Shown in pieces: positions 1-8,339 of a stretch of DNA of 64,000 bases. Location of the stretch: contig CAVXOW010000005.1 in assembly GCA_963763485.1 (NCBI GenBank), positions 62,001-126,000 on the forward strand, given 5' to 3'. The translations under genes were made by a program, and so were the position numbers. The notes beneath the pieces were generated by a model, which was not told where the DNA came from, searched no databases, and saw only the letters and a program-made list of their open reading frames with translations. Each line of letters opens with the position of its first letter. Positions within the stretch are counted from its first letter, which is position 1. The stretch comes from CAWCKS01 sp963763485. GTDB lineage: Bacteria; Pseudomonadota; Alphaproteobacteria; Rhizobiales; Xanthobacteraceae.

Positions 1-1272
1 TTCCCACAAGGCCCAGTTCATGAAATCGGCCCGTGGATCGTGCGCGTAACTGTTGGCATCGAAGATGTCGTTGATTGCGATGCGGCCGATCGTCAGCGTG
101 ACGCGATCGATATCGCGCTTGCCTGGCAGCTGGTTCGGTCCATCGGCAACGTCCTCCTGCCCGCCACCAAGACCGAAGGTCTGGCGCAGGAAGTAGCGCA
201 GCGCGCGGACACGCGGGAATGCCACGCCGCCTTTCTGGGCTTCGCCGTTGGAGAAGCCCGCGAGGCCGCGGGTCGAGTTCAGGCCAAAGCCCTGATCGGA
301 TTCGGGATTGAAGTAGATCTCGCCACCGTCCCAGACGCGCCAGCCGAGGAAAGCGGTGGCCGTCCACAACTCGCGTCCCTGGCCTTTACCCGACAGGCTG
401 TTCGGGCCGACATAGGGCGAGCGGAAGCTCGGATAAGCCTGCTCGAGGAACGTGGTCTGCGCGTGCACATTCCAGTTGCCGGAAGTCGGCTCTTTGAGCT
501 CGTCGATCGAGTTGCCTTTTGCGTTTTCTTGCGCGGTCGGCATGAACAGCTTGTAGTTCAGCCCGGCCTTCACCTCGTGGAAGCGCGGCGTGACGTTGAG
601 GGTGCCGCCCAGTGCGGTCTCGACATTGAAGTTGCGCGTTTCCAGATCGACGTAATCGTATTGCAGCCGCGCGCTCCACGGCCCGCCCACCGCGATTTCG
701 ACACCGGCGCCTGCGGTCCAGCCGACGTGGACATGATGTCGCTCGACAATGGGCGTAACGCCGCCGACGTCGTTGACGGTGATGTTGGTGCGGGCCCAGC
801 CGAGCCCCGCGGTGACATAGGGCAGCCACGCGCCGATGCTGTAGCCCGCAGTGAGGCGTGCCGAACCGTAGGCCTCGAACGCCGTGTTGAACGGCGTCGG
901 GCGGGTCTTGGTCGTATCGATCGCGTCGGCAAAGGTGACCTCGCCCTCGGCGCCGAGCACAACGTGGTTGGCGAACTGGGTGCGATAGCCCCCCTGGAAG
1001 CCGCCGGCGAGGCCGGTGATCGAGGCCGGAAGGACGACGCCGTAGTTGAGCAGCGCATTGGTGCCCGCGCCGAAGCTGCCGTTGCCGTAACCGACATGGC
1101 CGCCGACATAGAAGCCGGTCCAGTCGTAGACGATGGCCACGGCGCGCGGCGCCTTGGTGGGCAGGTCGGCGGCGGCGAGCGGCGAGGACAGCAGCGCTGC
1201 CGCGGTCATCGCGGTTGCGGTCGTAAGCGGGCTCCGTCTCGTGCCGCACGGAAAAATCAATTCGCAAATCAT
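1..1272 (-). CDS. Carbohydrate porin (Omp25-like + OprB), 3' end missing
   Basis: Outer-membrane beta-barrel protein, 424 codons visible; the frame is open to the left edge so the C-terminus is cut off. The ATG at 1272 is preceded directly by an in-frame TGA. A hydrophobic, Ala-rich signal peptide ends near SPLAAA. After it comes an Omp25/outer-membrane-immunogenic type segment starting YDWTGFYVGGHVGYGNG (about residues 45-220), with typical alternating barrel strands. The last part contains IGRIAINDIFDANSYAHDPR followed by FMNWALW, the hallmark of the OprB carbohydrate-selective porin family. The fusion of both modules is common in Bradyrhizobium. Role in passive uptake of sugars or other small solutes is family knowledge; the substrate is not readable. 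The apparent long ORF on the plus strand is its shadow. Confidence 0.85.
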   Translation of the reverse strand, partial: MICELIFPCGTRRSPLTTATAMTAAALLSSPLAAADLPTKAPRAVAIVYDWTGFYVGGHVGYGNGSFGAGTNALLNYGVVLPASITGLAGGFQGGYRTQFANHVVLGAEGEVTFADAIDTTKTRPTPFNTAFEAYGSARLTAGYSIGAWLPYVTAGLGWARTNITVNDVGGVTPIVERHHVHVGWTAGAGVEIAVGGPWSARLQYDYVDLETRNFNVETALGGTLNVTPRFHEVKAGLNYKLFMPTAQENAKGNSIDELKEPTSGNWNVHAQTTFLEQAYPSFRSPYVGPNSLSGKGQGRELWTATAFLGWRVWDGGEIYFNPESDQGFGLNSTRGLAGFSNGEAQKGGVAFPRVRALRYFLRQTFGLGGGQEDVADGPNQLPGKRDIDRVTLTIGRIAINDIFDANSYAHDPRADFMNWALWE

Positions 1273-1859
1273 TCGGCCAGCCAACTCAAATCCCATCCGA
1301 TCCATAGCGGTCGCTGCGGCGCCGCAGTAGTGCGTAGAGACCACGCTGCGCAGCATTTTCATCCCGGCTGGGCCGGTCGCTGGATCAGGCTCAAGCGCTT
1401 CGCCATTTTGTCACATATTGGCGCGCTCAATCGACGCAGGGGCGGGTGCCGCGAGCTACCGCGGATTATCGAGGTTGAACAGCTCCCGCACTCTCATCCT
1501 AGGCATGCAGATGCAATCAACCAGCTCCTTCTGGCGAAGCGGCTCGTCGAACGGGCCGCAATTCCCGTGGCCAGCGTACGCCGGCAGGCTCTGTCGTCCG
1601 GTCGGAATGAGGTGAATATCATTGGTGCGGGCCTGCCGGCCGCAGTGAGCGGACCGCAGTGAGTTCAGCGCCGCTCGGTCTGTCAGGTTCGCGTCCGCGA
1701 CAACGAGGCTGGGCGGCGCCGCACGAGCCGCAGCCGTCGATCGCAATGATCGACGGCTTGATTGTCACCGGCTGCTCGCTCGAAGATGGCGCGATCAGGT
1801 GCCGTCGCGCGACTATACCGGGGTGGGTATGGCGCGCGACTTGCGGGCAGGGCGTGCCC
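1273..1859. other. 587-bp intergenic stretch, no supported gene
   Basis: Open frames here (for example about 96 codons on the minus strand at 1456-1746) are Arg/Ala-rich, have no recognisable domain and no convincing ribosome binding site. A short direct repeat (ccgcagtgag twice near 1640-1662) is visible. It must hold the porin promoter near 1273-1400; I could not place it. Confidence 0.5.
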
Positions 1860-3230
1860 TCACTGGGTCAGTCGCGCCTGTGCGACGGCCTTCTTGAACA
1901 AGGCATTCATGGCATCCGAAATGCCGTCGTTCGGACCGACCTCGAAATAATACCCCGGCGAGGCGCAGCTCTTCATGTTCTGGGCGATTTCGCTGTTCGG
2001 CGATGGTGCGAACGGACCCTGGTTGAACGGATTGATCCAGGTCATGTACCAGCTATTGCTCGTCACCGATTGGTAGGTTGTGTACAGCACCGCGATCTGG
2101 ACGCCACGGCTTTTCATCGCGGCGCAGTTTGTCTGGTTGAACGGCTCCTGGCAGCGGCCGCCGGTCGTCGTCTTTGTACAGGTCGAGGGATAGTGGGCGT
2201 CAGCGACACCGTCCGAGACAAAGAACAGAAACTTTTGCGGCGCGGCCGACGTCCCGCTCCCCGGCGTCGGGATCGCGGTGTTCATTGAGGTGAACGTGTT
2301 GTCGAAATCGGTGCACTGGTCGCTGTTGTAGTTCTGATAGGGAATGGTCATCAGGTCGATGTTGCCGGCCGCGGTCTTGGCCGTAGTCAGACTGCTGGTC
2401 AGTGACTGGATCGTGGTGAGCCCGAGCGACGCGCAATCTGCCCCGAACGTATAGATCGCCATCCGGAACTGGTTTGGGACAATTGTCGTGTTGGTCGCGG
2501 TGTCCATCAGCGATTGAGTGGCCTGGCGCACGACGTCCATCCGCATCGTCACGCCGTTGTTTTTCGCAATATAGTAATAGTTGCCGGTGGGATCGAGCAG
2601 GCTGTGGTTGGACGGCTTGTAGGTGTTGTGACAGGCGAATGCACAGGTGCCTTCTTCACCGCTCACGGTGAGGGTCTGCAACTTGGTGATGTCGGCTTGC
2701 GTCGCCCCAAGGCCCATCGACGGTGTGTTGTCGAGCAGCAGGTAGAAGTCGATGTAGATCGGCAAACTGTTTTTCGCGGTTGATGAGGCGCTGAATGGGA
2801 TGGTGGCGAATCCCATCACTCCCAGAATGTTCGTCGGAGTCGAGCCGGTGAAGCTGATGACAGCGGTTCGCGTGCCGCCGCTGTCGGTAACGTTGACGGT
2901 AAGGCTGTTGGTGGCGAGCCCCAGGGCAGACGCCTGTGCGTTGAAGAAGTTTTGCGCGTCGGACTGCGCCGTGGATGTGCTCGAGGTCAGTTCGTTCTTG
3001 CTGACCGCAACGAGGGCGGCGGTATCGGCGACGGCCTGCAGCTTGGTGCGAGCCCGATAGGCGATGCTGTAGTCGATCCCGGCACCGACCGCGCCCAGTG
3101 TCGGGATGGCGGCAATGGCGAGAATCACGGCGACATTGCCGCGTCTGTCGCGGCCAAATGACGCCAGTTTACTTGACATCTTCCGGCAAAAACGGGCCAA
3201 ACCGGCAATCGATCGCATAACCGTCATCAT
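1860..3230 (-). CDS. TadG-like pilus assembly/von Willebrand factor A protein
   Basis: 456-residue envelope protein. Residues about 30-65 form a TadE/TadG-type N-terminus: RRGNVAVILAIAAIPTLGAV, a single hydrophobic helix, followed by ARTKLQAVADTAALVA. From about residue 155 a von Willebrand factor A domain runs to the C-terminus; its metal site reads DNTPSM (DxTxS instead of the usual DxSxS). Several paired cysteines (CAFACH, TKTTTGGRCQE) suggest a periplasmic, disulfide-bearing domain. In the family such proteins are accessory to Tad pili, but no other tad gene is visible, so this is a solitary copy. A start at 3176 (MSSKLAS) is also possible. Confidence 0.8.
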   Translation of the reverse strand: MMTVMRSIAGLARFCRKMSSKLASFGRDRRGNVAVILAIAAIPTLGAVGAGIDYSIAYRARTKLQAVADTAALVAVSKNELTSSTSTAQSDAQNFFNAQASALGLATNSLTVNVTDSGGTRTAVISFTGSTPTNILGVMGFATIPFSASSTAKNSLPIYIDFYLLLDNTPSMGLGATQADITKLQTLTVSGEEGTCAFACHNTYKPSNHSLLDPTGNYYYIAKNNGVTMRMDVVRQATQSLMDTATNTTIVPNQFRMAIYTFGADCASLGLTTIQSLTSSLTTAKTAAGNIDLMTIPYQNYNSDQCTDFDNTFTSMNTAIPTPGSGTSAAPQKFLFFVSDGVADAHYPSTCTKTTTGGRCQEPFNQTNCAAMKSRGVQIAVLYTTYQSVTSNSWYMTWINPFNQGPFAPSPNSEIAQNMKSCASPGYYFEVGPNDGISDAMNALFKKAVAQARLTQ

Positions 3231-3345
3231 GGAAATCCATCACGAATGCACTGCCGCGATAGAAGCCGATCAGGCGCAAAGGATTGGTAAACTTGACCTG
3301 AGAAAAGGCCCTATACCTTAAGCACAGGGGGTTTCCGCGCCTGCG

Positions 3346-3601
3346 TCATTCGGTCTGGCCGGTCAGGCGACGATCGGTCAGCAGGCCCAGTTTTTCAGCC
3401 ATTCGGACCAGGTCGACGAGGGATCTGGCATCCATCTTTCATCAGCTGTGCACGATGAACCTTAACCGTGATTTCGCTTAGTCCGAGCCGGGCCGCGGCG
3501 ACCTTGTTCAGCAGCGCCCCTCAACGACAAGACCCACATGATCCCAAGCCGGCTGAACGAAACAGGCTGTCGAGGCTTTCAAGCACGGCATCATCTACAA
3601 C
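3346..3601 (-). pseudogene. Remnant of a FixJ/LuxR-type response regulator
   Basis: Reading on the minus strand, VVDDAVLESLDSLFRSAGL is the first strand and helix of a receiver domain (phosphoacceptor region missing). After a deletion and a stop comes LLNKVAAARLGLSEITVKVH, the helix-turn-helix of a LuxR/FixJ C-terminal domain. A frameshift near 3436 leads into MDARSLVDLVRMAEKLGLL, the family's usual last helix, ending at a TGA at 3348. Most of the receiver is gone, so no functional product is possible. It is joined in frame to the kinase remnant beside it, so a deletion removed the original intergenic region. Confidence 0.75.
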
Positions 3602-4060
3602 CCCGTGAGCCTCGATGATCGAACGGCTGATGGCAGGTCCCGCGCCCGGCCCTTGGGGTTTCGTCGCTTAGAAGGCGTCAAACAGTCGATCGAAATTGAC
3701 TTCGATCTTTCTGCGCCGCTGTCGCTTGATTGCGAGATGACTGGTCGTCGTGTTGTTTGTCAGCACGGTCATGTCACCGGCGCGGCCACCTCGCTCGATC
3801 GCCTCGACTGCGTTGAACAGCAAGTTCAGGATCACTTGCTGTAGCTGAACCTGGTCGCCGCGCACTCGCGGACGATCAACCTAGAGCTCGGTGCGCAGCG
3901 GGATGCCGTGTCTTTGAATGTCCCTCTGTGCCAGGGCAAGCGTCGCGGAGACGGCGTCATTGAGATCGAACGCGAGCGATTGTGCGGGAGGGCTGAGCGT
4001 CGGCTTTGATCTGGTCCCGGAGCGGTCGGGTTCGAGCCTTCACCAATCAATCGGCAAGCA
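3602..4060 (-). pseudogene. Remnant of a PAS/HATPase sensor histidine kinase
   Basis: Decayed kinase of the type that pairs with FixJ-like regulators. Recognisable pieces in order: LNDAVSATLALAQRDIQRHG (end of dimerisation region, in another frame), MRGDQVQLQQVILNLLFNAV (N-box, 3865-3806), FDRLFDAF then a stop, then TKPQGPGAGPAISRSIIEAHG (G2 box; the family has TTKPxGMGMGLxISRSIIEAHGG). At least one stop codon and several frameshifts interrupt it and the amino half is missing. It runs in frame into the regulator remnant. This appears genuinely dead, unlike the single-base frameshifts elsewhere in the window. Confidence 0.75.
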
Positions 4061-4189
4061 GGCATGCTCTAATTGCAAATCAGTCGCATTAGCAAAAATC
4101 GTGAAGTTTCGCCCTCAGGCGCCACCAAAATCTCGCAAAAAATCAGAAATAACGCAGAACGACCAATCGCTTGCGCGTCACCGGTGGTC

Positions 4190-4231
4190 GGCAAAAACGA
4201 AGACCCGCCCGGGGGACAGCCGGGCGGGTCA
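4190..4231 (-). terminator. Rho-independent terminator of the Gly-rich protein gene
   Basis: On the minus strand a GC-rich stem (gacccgcccg 4202-4211 pairing with cgggcgggtc 4221-4230) is followed by TTCGTTTTTG. It lies about 60 bp past the stop of the gene at 4291-4575. Confidence 0.8.
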
Positions 4232-4290
4232 CGTGACGACACGGGGTGGATGAGGCGCCCGTGCGAGGGGTGCAGATCCACCGTTGGCCG

Positions 4291-4575
4291 TTAGAAATTG
4301 CAGACCTTGTAGCTGCCGACGTACTGGTGGAACACGTTGTACTCGGGCTGCCACCAGCAACGGCGAACCGGATAACCGACGTAGGCGGGCTGCTGGCTCG
4401 CGGCGATCGCTGAGCCGACAACGAGACCGGTGGCAAGGCCAACGCCAAGGCCGACGCCTGGGCCAGGGCCGAAACCACCACCGCCGCCGGCATTGGCCGG
4501 GGTCGTGGAAGCAATCGCGCCGACCGCGATAACCGCGGTCACGGCAAGAGCAGCAAGTTTGGTTTTGATCGACAT
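4291..4575 (-). CDS. Small secreted glycine-rich protein
   Basis: 94 residues. The start at 4575 is chosen because GGAG lies six bases upstream; a longer reading to 4632 lacks a better site. MSIKTKLAALAVTAVIAVGA is a signal peptide, cleaved near ANA. Then follow a GGGGGFGPGPGVGLGVGLATG glycine run, a short hydrophobic stretch, and a C-terminal part YPVRRCWWQPEYNVFHQYVG with two cysteines. This resembles small periplasmic or outer-membrane-associated proteins common in Bradyrhizobium; no biochemical role is known to me. It has its own strong terminator and so is a monocistronic unit. Confidence 0.75.
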   Translation of the reverse strand: MSIKTKLAALAVTAVIAVGAIASTTPANAGGGGGFGPGPGVGLGVGLATGLVVGSAIAASQQPAYVGYPVRRCWWQPEYNVFHQYVGSYKVCNF

Positions 4576-4714
4576 AGGAAACTCCATCCTCTTGGGTTTA
4601 AGTTGAACGGCCCGGTGGGTCCGCATGCCCATTCGTCGGAACCCGTCGGCATCGGGTTCGAGGTGGAGTTCGGTGTTCGGTTAATGCAGCGAAAAGTGGT
4701 TATCGGGACGTAAG

Positions 4715-5530
4715 TTACCGCGGCGCGGGGCCTGATAACAAAGTGGTGAGGTCGAAGTTATCGACCTCCTGCAGCAATTCGCAGAACGCGCGAGCGCCGT
4801 GATCGATCACCGCGATACCTTTTTCCGCCGTTGCGAGTTTTGCATCGCCAACCGCGCCTTCGGAATTGAGATCTTGCATCGCCCATGCAAACGGCGCGGG
4901 CCGCGTGATGTTGAGCCACTTGTAATCGTAGTCGAAGCCGATGCCAGGCGACGAAAAAGACGCGAGTTTGTCACTGCGCACCAGATGCGGATATTTCGCC
5001 AGCATGATCGAGGTCTCGATCGCGCCGGCGTGGATGCCGTGGCGAAGCTCCTGTTGCGAGAACATCCCGTCGGGCGCGCCGAACCGCGACCATGCGGTAG
5101 TCACGACGAACATGTTGTGAAACACGCGCAAGTCCTGCGCGACAATTGTCATCGCAGCAGCATTGCCGCCGTGGCTCGTGACGATGACGAGCTTGCGGAT
5201 GCCGGCGCCCGCGACGCTTTCGCCGATCGCTGTCCAGCTTCTTAGCGCGACGTCGGCCGGCAGCGTCAGCGTGCCGGGAAAGGCGATGTGCTCGGTCGAG
5301 ATGCCGACCGTTTGCACCGGCAGGACGAGGACGCGCAGCGTCGCCGGCAGCAGCTCGCGTACCCGCGCGAGATAGACTTCCGCGATCAGCGTATCGGTGC
5401 CGAGCGGAAGATGCGGCCCGTGCTGCTCCGTGGCCGCAAGCGGCAACACCGCGATGATCCCGGCCGGATCGTCAGCGAAATCCGGCCAGGACACAGCGGC
5501 CCAATCAGAAGACGAAAATTTATCGCTCAT
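4715..5530 (-). CDS. Creatininase family amidohydrolase
   Basis: 271 residues from MSDKFSSSDW (start 5530). The family signature LPLAATEQHGPHLPLGTDTL supplies the metal ligands Glu, His and Asp. SHGGNAAAM and HAGAIETS are the later conserved metal and active-site segments. Relatives hydrolyse cyclic or linear amides (creatinine, formamidopyrimidines, mycofactocin precursor). The gene is divergent from an ABC importer whose binding protein is of the THI5/NMT1 type, which suggests that the pair takes up and opens a small N-heterocycle or amide; this is inference. An upstream in-frame start at 5683 would overlap the divergent transporter promoter and is less likely. Confidence 0.85.
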   Translation of the reverse strand: MSDKFSSSDWAAVSWPDFADDPAGIIAVLPLAATEQHGPHLPLGTDTLIAEVYLARVRELLPATLRVLVLPVQTVGISTEHIAFPGTLTLPADVALRSWTAIGESVAGAGIRKLVIVTSHGGNAAAMTIVAQDLRVFHNMFVVTTAWSRFGAPDGMFSQQELRHGIHAGAIETSIMLAKYPHLVRSDKLASFSSPGIGFDYDYKWLNITRPAPFAWAMQDLNSEGAVGDAKLATAEKGIAVIDHGARAFCELLQEVDNFDLTTLLSGPAPR

Positions 5531-5658
5531 CGGCGCGAACAACTCATGACGGGCCGTTGCTTCGTTTGTCAGCCGGGTTAATTTCGATCCAGCACAGCGG
5601 AGACTATGTCCTTTGTGAGGGGGTCCATTTGGGCCCAAAATGCCGATGGAGTCCAATA

Positions 5659-6678
5659 ATGCGCATGGCAAAGCTTTTGCCAACGTTAACGATGTCCCTG
5701 GTCCTTGGCGCCGGGGCGGCCTCGTTCGCCATTGCGCAGACGCTGGACAAGGTGTCGTTCGGCACCAACTGGGTCGCCGAGGCCGAGCACGGCGGCTTCT
5801 TCCAGGCGGTCGCCGACGGCACCTACAAGAAGTACGGCCTCGACGTCACTATCGTTCCCGGCGGGCCGAATGTTAACAACCGCATCCTGATGACCTCCGG
5901 CAAGATCGAGTTCTTCATGTCGGCGAACACGCTGCAGCAGTTCGACGCCGTCGCCAACAACGTGCCGACGGTCGCGGTCGCCGCCATATTCCAGAAGGAT
6001 CCGCAGGTGCTGCTCGCGCACCCGGAATCCAACGTGAAGAAGATCGAGGACTTGAAGCCGCTGACGCTGTTCGTCTCCAAGGAGGGCATGACGACCTATT
6101 TCCAGTGGCTGAAATCGGAATATGGCTTCGATGAGACCAAGGTGAAGCCCTACACCTTCAACCCGCAGCCCTTCCTTGCCGACAGAAAGAGCGCGATGCA
6201 GGGCTATGTCACCTCCGAGCCGTTCGCGGTTGAGAAGGAAGCGAAATTCAAGCCGACCATCGTGCTGCTCGCCGACAACGGCTTCAACACCTATTCGACG
6301 TTGATTGAGACGCGCAAGGAGTTCGCTGAATCCAAGCCTGACCTGGTGCAGCGCTTCGTCGATGCTTCGGCGATCGGCTGGTACAACTACATCTACGGCG
6401 ACAACTCCGCAGGCAACGCCATGATCAAGAAGTTGAACCCGGACATGACCGACGATCTCCTGAAATACTCGGTCGACAAGATGAAGGAGTACGGCATCGT
6501 CGATTCCGGCGACGCGGTGAAGAACGGGATCGGCGCGATGACGGATGACCGGATGGCGAGCTTCTTCAACAAGATGGTCAAGGCCGGCGTGGTGAAGGGC
6601 AGTCTCGATTACAAGTCGTCCTACACGCTCCGCTTCGTCAACAAGGCGGTCGGCCTCGATCTCCGACCGAAGAACTAG
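5659..6678 (+). CDS. ABC transporter substrate-binding protein (NMT1/THI5-like)
   Basis: 339-residue periplasmic binding protein. Start at 5659 (MRMAKLLPTL) has GGAG eight bases upstream; the frame is open further up to 5557 but without a site. A signal peptide (cleaved near FAIAQ) is followed by KVSFGTNWVAEAEHGGFFQA and GLDVTIVPGGPNVN, typical of the ThiY/RibY/SsuA superfamily that binds pyrimidines, riboflavin or sulfonates. First gene of a four-gene plus-strand operon (binding protein, ATPase, permease, dehydrogenase). Ligand not determinable from sequence. Confidence 0.88.
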   Translation: MRMAKLLPTLTMSLVLGAGAASFAIAQTLDKVSFGTNWVAEAEHGGFFQAVADGTYKKYGLDVTIVPGGPNVNNRILMTSGKIEFFMSANTLQQFDAVANNVPTVAVAAIFQKDPQVLLAHPESNVKKIEDLKPLTLFVSKEGMTTYFQWLKSEYGFDETKVKPYTFNPQPFLADRKSAMQGYVTSEPFAVEKEAKFKPTIVLLADNGFNTYSTLIETRKEFAESKPDLVQRFVDASAIGWYNYIYGDNSAGNAMIKKLNPDMTDDLLKYSVDKMKEYGIVDSGDAVKNGIGAMTDDRMASFFNKMVKAGVVKGSLDYKSSYTLRFVNKAVGLDLRPKN

Positions 6679-6717
6679 GCGCGTGCAGGTCGGGCGTGGC
6701 GGCGACGATGGAGAGAC

Positions 6718-7524
6718 GTGGTGAGCGTTGCCGCGGCCACTGAGAGCGTGACCGGAAGCGCTGCCGCCCGGCTGCGCGGGGTGACCAAGACCTACGCCAA
6801 CGGCGTGGCCGCGCTCGGTCCAATCAACCTCAGCGTTCGCCGCGGCGAGTTCGTCTCGCTACTCGGACCGTCGGGCTGCGGCAAGTCGACGGCGCTCCGC
6901 ATCATCGCCGGTCTGAGCGCGCCAACGTCAGGCTCGCTCGATGTTGCGGGCGCGACATCATTGGCCAGCAAGCGACGCTCGATCGGCTTCGTGTTCCAGG
7001 AACCGACGCTGATGCCGTGGGCGACGGTGCGCGACAATGTCTTTTTGCCCCTGCGTCTGATGCAGGAATCTCGCGCCGGCGCGCAAGCCAGGATCGACGA
7101 GGTGCTCGCAAATGTCGGCCTCTCCGAATTCGCCGATATCTATCCCCGGCAATTGTCCGGCGGCATGAAGATGCGCGTGTCGCTGGCCCGCGCGCTGGTC
7201 ACCGATCCCGAGCTGCTGTTGATGGACGAGCCATTTGCCGCGCTCGACGAGATCACCCGCTTCAAGCTCAATAACGACCTGCTCGAATTGTGGGGCCGCC
7301 TGCGCAAGACCGTCATCTTCGTCACCCATTCGGTGTTCGAGTCGGTCTATCTCTCGCAGCGCGTGATCGTGATGACGCCGCGACCCGGCCGCATCAGCGC
7401 CGAGTTCGCGATCGAGGAAACCGAACGCTCGGAAGAATTCCGGACTTCCGCGGTCTACGCTGCCCACTGCCGCGACGTCTCGCAGGCGCTGGCGCGTTCC
7501 AGTGCGCCAAGGGTTTCTCCATGA
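6718..7524 (+). CDS. ABC transporter ATP-binding protein
   Basis: 268 residues; GTG start. Complete nucleotide-binding domain: Walker A GPSGCGKST (about residue 50), signature LSGGMKMRVSLARAL, Walker B LLLMDEPFAALDE, and H-loop FVTHSVFESVYLS. This belongs to the SsuB/TauB/ThiZ group that energises the NMT1-type importers. Its last codons overlap the permease start (ATGA at 7521-7524), indicating translational coupling. Confidence 0.9.
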   Translation: MVSVAAATESVTGSAAARLRGVTKTYANGVAALGPINLSVRRGEFVSLLGPSGCGKSTALRIIAGLSAPTSGSLDVAGATSLASKRRSIGFVFQEPTLMPWATVRDNVFLPLRLMQESRAGAQARIDEVLANVGLSEFADIYPRQLSGGMKMRVSLARALVTDPELLLMDEPFAALDEITRFKLNNDLLELWGRLRKTVIFVTHSVFESVYLSQRVIVMTPRPGRISAEFAIEETERSEEFRTSAVYAAHCRDVSQALARSSAPRVSP

Positions 7525-8339
7525 TCGAACCGGACCTGCCAACTCTGCCGCAGTCTTCGCGCGCGGGGCCGTTGCAGATCGTGCCGCCCGTTGTCGTGTT
7601 TGCGGTGTCGGTGGTCGCCTGGGACCTGCTGGTGCGGCTCAACGACATCCCGCCCTATGTGCTGCCGGGCCCGCTGCTGGTGTTCGAGACCTTGATCAAG
7701 GATCGTCAGATCCTGTTCGACGCACTCGGCGTGACGTTGGTGACGACGCTCGAAGGTTTTGTCGCCGCCTCGGTCGGCGGCATCTTGCTGGCGCTGCTGT
7801 TTAACACCTCGCGCGTCGTCGAATACTCATTCTATCCCTATGCCGTGATCCTGCAGGTCACGCCGGTCGTCGCGATCGCCCCGCTGTTGCTGATCTACTT
7901 GCCGCAGCAGGCGGCGGTGGTGGCGTGCGCCTGGATCGTCGCGTTCTTCCCGGTGCTTGCCAACACCACGCTCGGCCTCAACTCGGTCGACAAAAATCTT
8001 GCCGACCTGTTCCAGCTCTACGGCGCCTCGACCGAACAGACGCTGAAAATCCTGAAACTTCCGGCGGCGCTGCCGCACATCCTCGGAGGCTTGCGGATCG
8101 CCGGCGGGTTGTCGCTGATTGGCGCGGTGGTGGCTGAAATTGCGGCAGGCTCCGCGGGGGCCGGCTCGGGCCTCGCGTTCCGGATCGCTGAAGCCGGTTA
8201 TCGCCTCAATATTCCGCGAATGTTCGCGGCATTGCTGTTGCTCTCGTTGACCGGCATTGTCATCTTCATGGCGCTGTCGCTGGTCTCGCACCTGATGCTG
8301 CGACGCTGGCACGAGAGCGCGCTCGGAAAGGAAAGCTGA
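7521..8339 (+). CDS. ABC transporter permease (SsuC/ThiX-like)
   Basis: 272 residues, starting at the ATG that overlaps the ATPase stop (MIEPDLPTLPQS); a longer frame reaching 7290 is only a read-through inside the ATPase gene. About six hydrophobic segments; the EAA-loop region reads LYGASTEQTLKILKLPAALP followed by GGLRIAGGLSLIGAVVAE, typical of BinPDT inner-membrane permeases. Its TGA overlaps the ATG of the dehydrogenase (TGATG). Confidence 0.9.
   Translation: MIEPDLPTLPQSSRAGPLQIVPPVVVFAVSVVAWDLLVRLNDIPPYVLPGPLLVFETLIKDRQILFDALGVTLVTTLEGFVAASVGGILLALLFNTSRVVEYSFYPYAVILQVTPVVAIAPLLLIYLPQQAAVVACAWIVAFFPVLANTTLGLNSVDKNLADLFQLYGASTEQTLKILKLPAALPHILGGLRIAGGLSLIGAVVAEIAAGSAGAGSGLAFRIAEAGYRLNIPRMFAALLLLSLTGIVIFMALSLVSHLMLRRWHESALGKES

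Noticed and set aside
40..1662. 540-codon ORF on the plus strand
   Set aside because: Antisense shadow of the porin gene; Arg/Ala/Val-rich with no domain, while the minus strand encodes clear OprB and Omp25 motifs.
1456..1746. 96-codon ORF on the minus strand between porin and TadG-like gene
   Set aside because: No ribosome binding site, no domain and biased composition.
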